Below, one piece after another: positions 20,931 to 31,620 of a DNA stretch of 64,000 nt. The DNA lies in the NCBI GenBank assembly GCA_936432065.2, contig OW386293.2:102941795-103005794 (forward strand), given 5' to 3'. How positions within the stretch are numbered: position 1 is the stretch's first letter; each line of letters starts with the position of its first letter. The notes below the pieces were generated by a model. That model saw only the letters and a list, made by a program, of their open reading frames with translations. It did no database searches and was not told the DNA's origin. The position numbers and the translations under genes are program-made. The DNA is from Rutpela maculata. Its lineage: Eukaryota > Arthropoda > Insecta > Coleoptera > Cerambycidae.

Positions 20931-21637
20931 GTAATATCCTATTTGTATATAAAAATCTAAAAATGTAAAAAAGTATTTAAAAAATTTGCTTTGCTGTCTT
21001 AATGTCATCAATTCTCATCGTTTGTCATTAATTTTCATCATAAATGGTTTTCTTTTTATTTACATTATGTAAAACAACTGTACCTTTTGCCCATTTTATT
21101 AAATTCACATCTTATATTACTTATTGCAGCTTTCTCTCTCTCCCATATGATACTATGGCCTAAATCTAGACTAGGCCTCCTATAGTTTTTTATTCCACAG
21201 ATCTTAAAATTGTGTCATCCTTTTCTCTTCAGTTTCTTACACACAGCAATAGAGTGCTTCCACATTGTTTTGAAAGCCAAAAAACGGGAAATACTTTTTT
21301 TCCCCATCCAAGTGCCGGACTCAACCGGCGTGCCTTTACTCCGCCAAACGATGTGTCGCACTGAAACCGACACCGTACCTCACCTCACTTATATTATATA
21401 TCATAGCTGATATTTTTTTTGTGAAATAATGCTTCATAATAATTTTAAAACATAAATCCGAATTAAAAATTTACTTCCAAAAAAATTTAGTGACATCACA
21501 AGTTATATATGTCAAATTAGCGTTTTTATATGCCGTTTATTGGTAACTTTAATGTCAAAATGATTTAAACTGTCAAAAATGACTACTACTTTTGGGTTAG
21601 GCCATATAAATAATGTACCCAATTACATCAACCCAAG
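20931..21637 (+). other. 5' part of the 9.7-kb AF9/ENL intron
   Basis: Starts with the GTAATA donor. No gene is visible. It ends at the BEL/Pao target duplication. Confidence 0.6.
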
Positions 21638-21642
21638 ATGTA

Positions 21643-21997
21643 TGTTTATTAATGCGGAAATAAATCGGACGAAGGACCATTCAGCGTAATGCTGACAAAC
21701 TGAACTAATATTAATAATTGAATTTGAAATACCTTGTGACCTCGTGTATTAGCGGCACTTCCTGGTGTTGTTCTCTTCTAGTTGGGCCCAACAAACTCCA
21801 GGTCTCCAGTATGGGAATATGGCAAGGTACACAAGACACTCGCGTGGTGATAAATAGCGGTTTTTATTGTTTTTTAAGTTGACCGAAAAAAAATGACTTT
21901 TTATATTTTTTTTGTAGCGTTATTATTTTTGTTGATATGGAAATCAAAAACAAATTGAGTTATAGAAACAAAAAATGCTAGCATTGTTTTCTGAACA
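21643..21997 (-). repeat. BEL/Pao 3' LTR
   Basis: 355 bp, read on plus as TGTTTATTAATGCGG...TTTTCTGAACA, with canonical TG...CA ends. It is nearly identical to 27318-27673. Confidence 0.92.
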
Positions 21998-22009
21998 TGC
22001 CGCCTATCC
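21998..22009 (-). other. Probable polypurine tract
   Basis: Directly inside the 3' LTR the minus strand reads GGATAGGCGGCA, a purine-rich run at the position where plus-strand DNA synthesis is primed. Confidence 0.5.
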
Positions 22010-22122
22010 AAATGGCGAAGCATTTGTAATAAAGTTTGTAATTTCCATGGGAAACGTATTTATGAGTACAAGAAATATATCTAAAACTATGAACTAAAAC
22101 TAGGTTAAATAATAATACAAAA

Positions 22123-23222
22123 CTAGTGAGGAGTAGGTAAGGGACATAGTTTTACAAGAGGTCTCTTAAGGACACCGTTAGCTGTTCGCACAGTAGCAAC
22201 ACGGGTCTGCCCATCAGGACTAGAGTGCAATTCGACAATTCGGCCAAGATGCCACGTTAGCGGTGGGACATTGTCCTGTTTGATGACAACAATGGTGCCA
22301 ATATTGGGAGGTTTTGTAGAATCTGTCCATTTATGTCGTTGCTGGAGAGTGTGAAGATACTCGTTATGCCAGCGCTTCCAAAATCCTTGTTGAATTTGTT
22401 GCAACAACTGCCATCTGGACAAACGATTTATGGGTACGGAGATTAACTCCTCGTCGGGAGGAGTTGTTAATGAAGATAATGTTAAAAAATGACCTGGAGT
22501 TAAGGCCTGAAGATCATTTGGATCACTACTAAGCTGACATAATGGTCGTGAATTTAAAACTGCTTTGATTTGGTGAAAAACGGTATTAAGCTCCTCGTAG
22601 GTCAGTACTTGATCACCAATAATTCGAGAAATGTGATGTTTGACTGATTTGACTCCTGCTTCCCATAAACCACCAAAGTGAGCCGCAGACGCGGGATTGA
22701 AGTGCCACTTAATTTGCATGACTTCGGCGGCGTTTTGGGTTAATTCATTCAGTTGACGATTAGCGCCAACGAAATTAGTTCCGTTGTCACTGTAAAGATG
22801 AGAGCATTGGCCTCGACGTGCAACAAATCGCCGTAATGCTGCTATAAATGAATCAGATGAAAGATCTGAAACAAGTTCAAGATGGAGAGCTTTAATGGCG
22901 AGACATACAAATAAGCATAGATATGCCTTTTGAGTTTTACCACCCCGGCGTCTACCAAAAGTAATATGAAACGGCCCAGCGAAGTCTACTCCGGTGTGCA
23001 GGAATGGTTTAACTTCAGAGACTCGAGGAGTGGGTAAATCACTCATCAGAGGTGTATAGGATTTTGGATTATGTCGCGAACAACGATAGCAATGAGAAAT
23101 GCAATGATTAATTGCTCGTCTAGCGGACAATATCCAGAATTGTTCAGCTAATAAAGCCTGAAGAGCGGTTGCGCCAGGATGCAGATACTTATTATGATAC
23201 TGATTAATAAGAAGTTTAGTTA
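22123..23222 (-). CDS. BEL/Pao integrase with C-terminal domain
   Basis: Joins the element cDNA to the chromosome. A zinc-binding region with CISHCYRC is near the start of the 335-residue frame (22123-23130); its upstream His residues lie in continuous sequence up to 23222, where a frame change separates it from RT/RNase H. The catalytic triad is visible: Asp in TGVDFAGPF (about residue 49), Asp in YSDNGTNFVG (115) and Glu in GGLWEAGVK (157). A C-terminal extension follows (WHLGRIVELHSSPDG...KLCPLP), typical of BEL/Pao integrases. The domain itself looks intact. Confidence 0.9.
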
Positions 23223-25511
23223 ATCGGTGTTCCCGTGGTAATAAGATTGGATGTTCTCTCTCTCAAAGGATTCTTGAGAGTGGCGAAGTCTTCCGCCCAC
23301 CCTGAGAATACCCTCCTGATCTAGGAAAGGTGCAAGTTTGCGTATAGGTTTAGCACAAGGGCTTTTTGAACAAATTTGCTTTATTTCATTAGCAAAGACT
23401 AATTGTTGAATATGTTTTATAATGATAAGCAGCGCATTATGTAGTTCCAAATTTACCAAAGGACCTCGAATTAAATTAGTTTTATCCTTTAAATAGCTGG
23501 TAAATCGAATTAAATAAGCTATGCTTCCTTGAACCTTTCGCAAAGAGGAAAATCGTGATAATAAAATTATTATGAAATCATGTTGTCCAGTGACAACGAG
23601 AGAGATTGTATTGGTTTCTAAGTCTACATCGGAAGGCAAGGTAGAAGATGAACTAATAGGCCAAAGTTCAGGCGGAGAGCTGAGCCACTTGGGACCCGCC
23701 CACCATGAAGAACATTTCAAGAGGTCATGGGGAAAAAGACCCCGTGAGACGCAATCAGCAGGATTATCGATACCATCAATATGATGCCAATTTTCCGGAG
23801 ATAATTTTTCCTGAATTTGTGTAACACGGTTTGCAATAAACGTTTTCCACTGATGTGGAGAGGATTTAATCCAGATTAATGCGACTGTGGAATCGGACCA
23901 AGCGTAAATATTTTTAAAAGCAATGTTGGCATAGGTGTCACGTACAAAATAAACTAAATCTGAAAGTAACAGTGCTGCACATAATTCAAGGCGTGGAATT
24001 GTGATACGCTTAAGCGGAGACACCCTAGATTTAGCACAAACCAAAAAAATGCGTACAGAACCATCATTTTCTGTAACCCTAAAATATACCACACATGCAT
24101 AACCAGTCTCAGAAGCATCACAGAAACCATGAAGGTCACATGTTTGATAATTGTCCGTTATAACGCGCCGAGGTAACTGAAGTTGAGCGAGACATAATAC
24201 CTCACGCTTGTATTGTGACCAACGTGAACAAATCTCAGCGGAGGGAACCTCATCCCAAGACAATCCTTGTGTCCAAAGAATCTGGATCAAGTGCTTTGCA
24301 AAAAGAGTAAGCGGAGCTAACAATCCAAGTGGGTCAAATATGCGTGCGACTTCAGAAAGTATTGATCTTTTGGTACAACAATGGTCGATAGTGTCTATTT
24401 TGTAAGTTAGGGAATCATAAGTTGGAGTCCAGTTCAAGCCCAACACCTTTTGAAAGTAATCGGCAGTGTCAAATGATTGACAATTAGTTTGGAGTAATGA
24501 TGGGGGTATGGAGTCTAATACGATAGGATCGTTGCTAGACCACTTCCTCAAATCAAATCCACCACTTTTAAGAAGATCTCGAAGTTGAGATTGTAAAGTA
24601 ATAGCTTCTTCAGCAGATGAACAGCCCGTGACTACGTCATCTACATAAATGTCGCTAAGTAACACTTTTGCAGCGTGAGGAAAATTATCTTTTTCATCTG
24701 AAGCAATTTGTAAAAGAGTGCGGATAGCTAGATATGGAGCAGATGATACTCCGTATGTAACAGTATTCAATTCAGAAAAGCGCCATAATATGCGTTGATA
24801 GGCTCTGTGATCAGATGTTACTAAAATTTGCCTGTACATTTGTTTTATATCTGCAATAAGTACAGTGGAATGGGTACGAAACCGTAAAAGTAATGATACT
24901 ATGTCTTGTTGTAATTTAGGACTTGTTAATAAGGTATCATTCAGAGAAACATTATTAGTAGACTTTGCTGAGGTGTCAAAGACGACACGTAATTTCGTGG
25001 TAGAACTTTCGGGCTTCAACACACAATGATGAGGAATATAATAACACGAATCAGAATGATTGGAAGCACTTTGACCACTCACAGGAGACATGTGTCCACA
25101 GTCAAGATAATCCTGCATGAAATTTGAATATTCTTGTTTTAATGTAGAATCTTTATTCAAGCGATTTTCCAGAGATAGAAAACGACGCATTGCGGTATTA
25201 AAAGAATTACCTAAAATAGGAATATCTTCACAAAAAGGTAATGAAACGATGTATCTGCCTGATTTGTCACGAGTATGAGAATTGATAAAATTTTGCTCGC
25301 ACTTAGTGTTCTCTGGAGAATTGAATATTTTGTCAGGTATACTTTCAAGTTCCCAAAACTTCTTTAATGTGGAATCAAGTTGTGAATAAACAGACACATG
25401 AAATGAGTTAACAACAGCTGGTGTAGAAATATCGGAGTGACCTGACAAAAAGTCATGCCAGTACAAGCGGGTGAAGAAGTTCGACCAATTCCTTGAATAG
25501 GAACGGAGCAT
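23220..25511 (-). CDS. BEL/Pao reverse transcriptase-RNase H
   Basis: Copies the element RNA into DNA and removes the RNA strand. RT begins around FWELESIPDK (about residue 52). Motifs: LRVVFDTSAK, Asp in LIADIKQMYRQI (about 221), and YVDDVVTG (about 289). RNase H shows GFCDASETGYACVVYF (Asp about 464), Glu in PRLELCAALL (about 509) and WSDSTVALIWI (Asp about 540), then the linker with DNPADCVSRG. The 763-residue frame is open. Its first 40 codons overlap the gag-protease frame (25364-25511) in another phase, and the protease-RT spacer normally present appears deleted. Confidence 0.9.
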   Translation of the reverse strand: MLRSYSRNWSNFFTRLYWHDFLSGHSDISTPAVVNSFHVSVYSQLDSTLKKFWELESIPDKIFNSPENTKCEQNFINSHTRDKSGRYIVSLPFCEDIPILGNSFNTAMRRFLSLENRLNKDSTLKQEYSNFMQDYLDCGHMSPVSGQSASNHSDSCYYIPHHCVLKPESSTTKLRVVFDTSAKSTNNVSLNDTLLTSPKLQQDIVSLLLRFRTHSTVLIADIKQMYRQILVTSDHRAYQRILWRFSELNTVTYGVSSAPYLAIRTLLQIASDEKDNFPHAAKVLLSDIYVDDVVTGCSSAEEAITLQSQLRDLLKSGGFDLRKWSSNDPIVLDSIPPSLLQTNCQSFDTADYFQKVLGLNWTPTYDSLTYKIDTIDHCCTKRSILSEVARIFDPLGLLAPLTLFAKHLIQILWTQGLSWDEVPSAEICSRWSQYKREVLCLAQLQLPRRVITDNYQTCDLHGFCDASETGYACVVYFRVTENDGSVRIFLVCAKSRVSPLKRITIPRLELCAALLLSDLVYFVRDTYANIAFKNIYAWSDSTVALIWIKSSPHQWKTFIANRVTQIQEKLSPENWHHIDGIDNPADCVSRGLFPHDLLKCSSWWAGPKWLSSPPELWPISSSSTLPSDVDLETNTISLVVTGQHDFIIILLSRFSSLRKVQGSIAYLIRFTSYLKDKTNLIRGPLVNLELHNALLIIIKHIQQLVFANEIKQICSKSPCAKPIRKLAPFLDQEGILRVGGRLRHSQESFERENIQSYYHGNTD

Positions 25512-27007
25512 TGCGTAAGCGGTAAATTAAGTCTGTTTAGACATTTCTCAGTTATTACTGATATTTGACTGCCATTGTCTATAAGAGCACGGCAAGTTTG
25601 AAAATTACCACTAGCATCACAGATAGATACTAAGGCGGTGGATAAAAGAACTGTAACTGGAGCAATAGCACTAGCAACAACTTGAGGAATGTCAGCAGCG
25701 GCGGCATTATCTGTAGAATTAAAAGTCGAGATCGTAGTTGCTTCACGTGGAAAATGTAGCATCGTATGATGGCGTTTTTGACAAACGCGACAAACAGACA
25801 GGGAAGCACAAGTCGAGAAACTATGTGTTCCAAAGCAATTTACACAACGTCTGCATTCTTTAATAAAGTTATATCGATCTTGAGGCGACTTATTTAAAAA
25901 TAAATCACATTTAAAAATAGAGTGGTTAGCATTGCAAACAAAGCAAGATGCTTGTTGAGGTTTTGCAAGAGGCACTGCTGAACCAATATTGTTTTGAGAA
26001 GATGTTTCCACCACGAGAGACTGCTGTTTTGATTTTATGGGAGATTGCGTATGTTGCTTATGAGATAATGAAGGAGAAAATATTCCAGTGTTAGAAGTTG
26101 AATACTGAGAGACACCAGAACAAATATTTGACAACATAGTGCTAGACTCCAAAGCATTGCATTGATCGGTCAAGAATTTAATTAACTGTTCATATGTGGG
26201 CAACTCCGTAATGCTACGATGCATTTCAAACCGTTTTCTAGTATTGGGATCAATTTTCTGCATTAACCAATTAAATAGAGTAAAATCCCACAAGTCAATT
26301 TCATATTGATTGAGAGCAAAAATATTTTCAGAAAATATATTTAAGAGAGTACGAAGAGAACTTGCGGAATCAGGTTTAGCTTTTGGTGAATTAAGAATAT
26401 TTCCCCAATAGGTCGAAATAAGTATGCGTTTATTGTCATATCTTTTCTCTAGGGTTCCGAATGCAATATGATAATTATCAGAGGTTATTGGTAAATGTTT
26501 CACTAATTTTAATGGTTCATCAGATAAGGCACTTATTAAGTATTGGAATTTCTCTATGTTAGACAATTTTGTGTGATTGTGTATCAATGACTTAAACAGT
26601 TCATAGAATGAAGTCCATTCAATAGCATTACCTGAAAATTTAGGTATCTGAATCTCCGGTAGATGAACAGTATTTTTATTGCTTTCAACATCAACCTTTT
26701 GATTTGTTGTAACAGCAGATGCCATTTTGGTTAATTGTATGTCAACAGCTTGAATGTTATCATGCAAATCATCTATTTCTTCCACCAGTGAATTCAGTTG
26801 ATCCAAATTTTCAACTGAGAGTTGACTCAATTTTAATGATTTGCGTTGTTCTTGAAAATCCTTGTAAATGAGGTTACATCTTTTAAATTTTGCATAAAAC
26901 ATAGAGTGCGTTGAAGTGTCTGCCACAACGGCAGATGAGTATTCTGACACGGCGGTTAATTTTCTAATTACCACATTACATTCCCTTACAAAGTCCTCAA
27001 ACTTCAT
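25364..27007 (-). CDS. BEL/Pao gag with zinc knuckles and truncated protease
   Basis: Forms the element particle and binds its RNA. A helical N-terminal region is followed by the conserved gag domain (PEIQIPKFSGNAIEWTSFYE, about residues 113-132, continuing to WDFTLFNWLMQKIDP). A Gln/Ser-rich linker leads to Cys/His clusters CFVCNANHSIFKC, CRRCVNCFGTHSFSTC and CRVCQKRHHTMLH. An aspartic-protease start, CRALIDNGSQISVI, keeps the catalytic Asp. The frame then drifts into non-homologous residues and stops, so most of the protease is lost. The start Met at 27007 precedes a good gag N-terminus. 547 residues. Confidence 0.88.
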   Translation of the reverse strand: MKFEDFVRECNVVIRKLTAVSEYSSAVVADTSTHSMFYAKFKRCNLIYKDFQEQRKSLKLSQLSVENLDQLNSLVEEIDDLHDNIQAVDIQLTKMASAVTTNQKVDVESNKNTVHLPEIQIPKFSGNAIEWTSFYELFKSLIHNHTKLSNIEKFQYLISALSDEPLKLVKHLPITSDNYHIAFGTLEKRYDNKRILISTYWGNILNSPKAKPDSASSLRTLLNIFSENIFALNQYEIDLWDFTLFNWLMQKIDPNTRKRFEMHRSITELPTYEQLIKFLTDQCNALESSTMLSNICSGVSQYSTSNTGIFSPSLSHKQHTQSPIKSKQQSLVVETSSQNNIGSAVPLAKPQQASCFVCNANHSIFKCDLFLNKSPQDRYNFIKECRRCVNCFGTHSFSTCASLSVCRVCQKRHHTMLHFPREATTISTFNSTDNAAAADIPQVVASAIAPVTVLLSTALVSICDASGNFQTCRALIDNGSQISVITEKCLNRLNLPLTQCSVPIQGIGRTSSPACTGMTFCQVTPIFLHQLLLTHFMCLFIHNLIPH

Positions 27008-27317
27008 TTTGTAAGTATTGATAAGCTTCTTAATAAAGTTATATTAACCAAATGTAAATAAAATTACAAAATAGTTCTATTATCAGTACTCACAAATACG
27101 TTAGAATGACAATATAATAACGAAAATATGTTTAGAGGAAACAAGAAAATGAATTAATTATAGCGGCAGGTTCAATAAAAAACACCGTGTGCTAGTGTCA
27201 AAATGAATTTAAGCAACAAATGTCAGTTATGAAGTAATTAATTTAAAACGGTTTTAGATGGATGTAAGGCAAAGCTGGTTTTCTTTTTTTAAGGTATCGG
27301 CATCGAAGGATCAAAAA

Positions 27318-27673
27318 TATTTATTAACGCGGAAATAAATCGGACGAAGGACCATTCAGCGTAATGCTGACAAACTGAACTAATATTAATAATTGAATTT
27401 GAAATACCTTGTGACCTCGTGTATTAGCGGCACTTCCTGGTGTTGTTCTCTTCTAGTTGGGCCCAACAAACTCCAGGTCTCCAGTATGGGAATATGGCAA
27501 GGTACACAAGACACTCGCATGGTGATAAATAGCGGTTTTTATTATTTTTTAAGTTGACCGAAAAAAAAATGACTTTTTATATTTTTTTTGTAGCGTTATT
27601 ATTTTTGTTGATATGGAAATCAAAAACAAATTGAGTTATAGAAACAAAAAATGCTAGCATTGTTTTCTGAACA
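27318..27673 (-). repeat. BEL/Pao 5' LTR
   Basis: 356 bp. It differs from the 3' LTR at about five sites, including loss of the terminal TG (now TA) at its outer plus-strand start and one extra A in an A-run. Confidence 0.92.
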
Positions 27674-27678
27674 ATGTA

Positions 27679-28299
27679 TATAATCCGTCATGTATATAAG
27701 AAGGTACATCACAACCAATAATTAGATGGTGTTTTAAAAATAGAAATCCTAGAAATTGCCGCATTGTGTCTTGATATGGAGTGTTTATGCTCCTTTTTTT
27801 GTGTTTTTGCTTCCACAAATCTTCTTTTGTGGGTATTATTGTTTTTTGGTTGGTTTGATTTAGTAGTTGTCCTGTGGGGAGTGTTCATATGTTTTCAAAA
27901 AATGCGCTACATTCTTCCTCGTCCTGGTTTCTCTCCACCTCTCTTTTTTCTTTCAATGCTTGCTTTTTTTAGTTTTTCATTTATGTTCCATGTCGGGTGC
28001 TGTTCGTCTTCATCGTTTTTAGCTGTTTATACTTGTTATTTTTTTCCCCTTATCTAGCCCATAGTTGACTTGTCCCTTTTTAACGTTTTTCTTGCCACAA
28101 TTTTTATTTTTGAATGCATTGATGTAGCCAAATTCTTCTCCTGTCTATTGTTTTTCTATTTCTTCGCAGTATTTCTTCTGGAAGTTTTCGAGGTGTAGTA
28201 GAGAGCTATCCCAGGTACTGTGTGGTGTTTTGTTGTTTCCTTTACGTCTTTTCTCTTCTTTCATTTTCAATTTTCCGTATATGATTTTGTGGTGTGTAT
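27679..28299. other. Intron DNA, pyrimidine-rich
   Basis: T-rich on plus from 27764 to 28260. The open frame at 27764-28057 is hydrophobic by composition only. The complement has a basic, GAAGAAA-rich look that might be an old retroelement fragment, but no motif is recognisable. Confidence 0.4.
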
Positions 28300-29147
28300 T
28301 AGGGCTTCCAGTCCCGGGAGTCCCGGATCCGGAACTCCCGGGATTCTGCTATAAATTTTTTGGTCCCGGGACCATTGCTGAGGTCCCGGGACCGCCGAAG
28401 TCCTGAAATTTTTAAAGTTTCGCGAGTTGCATGCATGATGGTGTGGCAATCACACTGCGACACAGCACAGCAGTCACAGCTGAGCTCGCAATACGCATAA
28501 CGATTCCTCGAGTCTCTACTCTAGTCCTCTACCTACACTGCCTTTGAAAGAAAAATTAGACATGGCATTAAAAAACGCTAAATTGCAATCGAAACCTGTA
28601 AATAATCCACCGGAAAGCTCGAGGAAAATTGTGGAGAAAGAAATGGCCCTATTTGAAAATGGCGGTATTTGTGGCTATTTTTTGCAATTAGCCTACAAAT
28701 ACTTGTTGACGATTCCTACAACTAGCGTGGGGTCAGAGAGGGCTGTCTCAGTGGCTCTTTTGTTACGAAAATACTATCGTCATTGGAGAATGACTCTTTA
28801 AACGCCCTAGTTGTTCTAAAATATTTCTTTAAATCACAATGATTTATTTTTTTTGTTATTAATATATAAATAAGTATTATTATTAATTATTCGTTACAAG
28901 GCCCAACTGGCCGTTGTTTGTTATGTTAATATTATAATTATGTTGGTTTAGTATATATAAAATTTAAGTTCTCTACATACTTCAGGGTTTTTTCATTCAC
29001 CACTTATACAAAATTTCTCCAAATTGGAAACAAGGCGAAAATCCGCCATTTTAAGTATTTTCTGGACCTCGGGACTAGTCCCGGGACTTTGCAGCACTGG
29101 TCCCTTGGTCCCGAATGACCTTTTGGTCTCGGGACTTGGAAGCCCTA
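28300..29147 (+). mobile_element. hAT remnant with perfect 8-bp target duplication
   Basis: The ends are TAGGGCTTCCAG and, for the right complement, TAGGGCTTCCAAG. GTGTGTAT flanks it at 28292-28299 and 29148-29155. Subterminal GTCCCGGGA-type motifs occur at both ends (28310-28390 and 29070-29140). The middle holds the last part of a hAT transposase. At 848 bp it is an internally deleted copy in the AF9/ENL intron. Confidence 0.85.
28544..28850 (+). pseudogene. hAT transposase C-terminal dimerisation domain, frameshifted
   Basis: The frame at 28544-28801 contains YKYLLTIPTTSVGSERAVS, the signature of the hAT C-terminal dimerisation region. The continuation NALVVLKYFF lies in the next frame just past the stop at 28801, so one frameshift separates them. 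The RNase H-fold catalytic core is absent. Confidence 0.8.
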
Positions 29148-30085
29148 GTGTGTATTAACTTCTGCTGTCCTTTTTGCTTTAATGTTCTTGATCCTTTTTC
29201 TTATTTCTCTAACTACCAGGATTTGATCTGTTTGTGAATTGAGCTCCTATTACTCCAAGTGTCAAGACAGACTGCCTTTTGCTCCACGTGCTTCTTATTA
29301 CTCAGAAATAGCATTGCAAAGAGAATAGAATGAAAAATAATGGTTTCATTTATTAAGAAAATGAAAAACTAAAAAAACAATTGTTGGAAAAGTGTTTGTA
29401 CAATTTAATTTTCCATAGCTGTAAAATTTAAGTAAAGATCAGGCATTAAAACAAGATTGTTTATAATGTATCAATAAAAAACCTAAAAAGATTTTTTTTT
29501 TTTGAAATCGGCATTAAAGAACCTCAAAATCGTCATTAAAGTGCTAGAAATAGTCAGTAAAGTAATCCAATATTATATGATTTCTTGTAGTTGGCGAATG
29601 ATTCTCTTACAAAAAATTATTCAGATTTGATATTTAAATAATTATAACATTTCTTAATGTTACTTAAAATTATTTAAAAAATAGAGTTGTATATCTTAAT
29701 TTCCCAATTTCTGGATTTCAAAAAAAACTTAATATTCACCTTGCCACTAACGTTTCTTTTTATCACCACTTACGTGTTTATTCCACATCGTGATAAAAAG
29801 TTTAACTTTAGTGCCTAGACACATAAATAACTATTAGAAGAATTAAAAAAGTTGTAGGCCTAATTTTTTTTGGGGACAACAATAAATATTTTTTTAATAA
29901 ATATTTAAATATTTTGTGCAAAAATTTATTTGTTGTTCAGTTTATAAAAATATGGAATTTTATGCGAAAGAAAATTTCTCTAAAATTATAACAATTGTTA
30001 ATAAGAAATGAAGATACAAATAACAAAAATAGAAATAAGCAAAATTATATTTAGAATTCTTGTTATTAAAAAATGTTTATCACAT
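29148..30085. other. Intron DNA, A+T-rich
   Basis: I see no gene, repeat pair or RNA. Confidence 0.4.
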
Positions 30086-30600
30086 TTATTGGATATAAAT
30101 AAACATTTTAAATAAAAAAAATATAGATAGAAGTGCTGAAATTTTAAGGTTATTAATTTTTTTGTACTTGGTAATGGTAGGCATCTCATCTGAAAGTATT
30201 TCTAGGATGTCGTGATGATCTGTCATCTGACAGCCTGTTGCACTTAAGATTGCTGAACTGTTGTGAGTTACGTACAGTAAATCCATACATTTTACTTGCC
30301 TTATTTTAGATGATTTAATTAACTTTGTTATGCTATTAATGAACCTCAGAAACAGTAGTGGCCCACTGTTAGATCCTTGAGGTACACCAGATGTAACAAT
30401 AAAGGATTTTGAAACACATCCTTTTATAAATACTTTTGTTGCTTTTGAATCGGCAAATACCTTGAGATAAGTCAGTTTGGTTTTCAGGAATTCCAAATAT
30501 TATATGGTTTATTGGTTTGTTAAATAAATCTGATTTCTATCTTCTAATACATCTGATGTAAATTGAGTAACATTACTCAGGTTATCGGTAGTAGACCTAT
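30086..30600 (-). pseudogene. Non-LTR reverse transcriptase remnant
   Basis: A minus-strand frame with VTSGVPQGSNSGPLLFLRFI, the conserved RT fingers/palm motif. The next catalytic segment is changed (LLYVTHNS where YADD is expected). It is an old fragment inside the AF9/ENL intron, 60-570 bp before the next exon. Confidence 0.7.
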
Positions 30601-30656
30601 TTTTCATAAATCCATGTTGAAGTGTTTTATAAGAATTTGTTGTTTTTGATATGCAG

Positions 30657-30857
30657 AAAAAAGAGATTCAAGTTGTTTTGCAGGATAAAAAGAGCGATAG
30701 GGACCACGAGAAGAAGAGGAAAAGGAGAAGTCCCGCAACCCATGTAGAGCCCGACCAACCCCCAGAAAAAGTAGTAAAGGAGGAGGAGAATAATAATTCT
30801 GATGATGAACGGAAGGTTTCCAGTACAGAAGATGCCAACCCCTTGCCCAAAAACGAG
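30657..30857 (+). CDS. ear: AF9/ENL (ear) homologue, penultimate coding exon
   Basis: 67 codons in phase 0, between acceptor GATATGCAG (ending 30656) and donor GTGAGT at 30858. The sequence is basic then acidic: DKKSDRDHEKKRKRRSPATH, then KVVKEEENNNSDDERK and STEDANPLPKNE. An in-frame alternative acceptor TTTTGCAG ends at 30683, with a better pyrimidine tract; using it would drop nine codons (KKEIQVVLQ). In vertebrate AF9/ENL the region just before the last domain is similarly charged and Ser-rich. Confidence 0.8.
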
Positions 30858-30927
30858 GTGAGTTGAAAATAAAGATTCCAACTAAAACTAAAAAAGGCGA
30901 TTTTCTTACGGATCTAATTTTGAACAG

Positions 30928-31131
30928 GCCGACGACTACATGGGCTTGCTGCGTGACATGCAACAGAAAATAATGGGTCTGAAAGACAACTCTGACTTGC
31001 AAAAGGTTGTACAACTGATAGCGGAGACGGGACGTTTTGAGGTGTCAGACCGCACCTTCGACTTTGATTTGTGTCTGTTAGACAGATCGACGGTGAGGCA
31101 ACTACAGGATTTCCTCTCCTCTATTTCTTAG
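30928..31131 (+). CDS. ear: AF9/ENL (ear) homologue, last exon: ANC1-homology domain
   Basis: Last exon, 67 codons plus TAG, after a 70-bp intron (acceptor TTGAACAG ending 30927). It encodes the C-terminal ANC1-homology domain: YMGLLRDMQQKIMGLKD, LQKVVQLIAETGRFEV and TFDFDLCLLDRSTVRQLQDF. In AF9/ENL this domain is disordered alone and folds on binding AF4/AFF-type scaffolds of the super elongation complex, DOT1L and other partners. The conserved hydrophobic pattern and the FDFDLC run are intact. The protein ends 11 residues after the LDRSTV motif, as expected. This is the most secure host-gene call in the window. Confidence 0.93.
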   Translation, partial: ADDYMGLLRDMQQKIMGLKDNSDLQKVVQLIAETGRFEVSDRTFDFDLCLLDRSTVRQLQDFLSSIS

Positions 31132-31620
31132 TGATATGTTGAAAAATCAAGTGTAGCCAGTTCCAGGAACAACAAGTGGTGGAAAAGTATTTTTTACTGT
31201 AAAAATGTATTTCTTTTTCCTACGCCGCTTTTTAAGTGTAATAGTTATTGAATATAAGTTAATTGTCGATAAAGAGAGACAGTGCGTGTTTCCCAGGGTT
31301 AAATTGTTTATATCTCCGACGTTAAAAGAATAGTTAATAATGTGGACAGGAAAATAATTGGTAATTGGGTTAGAAACTAAAGTATTTCTAGCTTCAGTTA
31401 TTATGCTATTAATAGAGGGAACGGGAACATAATGCTACGAACGAATTCTTAATTTTTTTTATCATTTTGACTTTTTGGGTGAATTACATTTTGATTCTCT
31501 TTTTTTATCATGTAGGCTTGAAAAACAAATATTATTTAATGAACGAAGTGTTACTTAAGAGATTTGTAAGGTTATGTTGTGCAATACATTAAATAAATAT
31601 AATGCGGTAAAATAGCAAAA
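31132..31620 (+). other. ear: Probable 3' UTR of the AF9/ENL gene
   Basis: Follows the TAG without another frame. AATAAA occurs at 31592-31597 and again near 31625, suitable as polyadenylation signals. The Tc1-like element begins 240 bp further on. Confidence 0.55.

Larger units (their letters stand above)
21643..27673 (-). mobile_element. BEL/Pao LTR retrotransposon, recent but defective
   Basis: A 6.0-kb minus-strand element with paired LTRs and a perfect 5-bp duplication ATGTA at 21638-21642 and 27674-27678. Order 5' to 3' on the minus strand: LTR, gag with protease start, RT/RNase H, integrase, LTR. BEL/Pao membership follows from the DUF1759-type gag, the YVDDV active site and the integrase with an extended C-terminus; no envelope gene is present. 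The LTRs differ at about five positions by eye, so insertion was recent. The protease-to-RT interval is far shorter than usual and two frame changes occur, so this copy cannot make a normal polyprotein. It lies antisense in the AF9/ENL intron. Confidence 0.92.

Noticed and set aside
27764..28057. 97-residue hydrophobic ORF
   Set aside because: Caused by a T-rich strand; no motif, and it lies in an intron between transposons.
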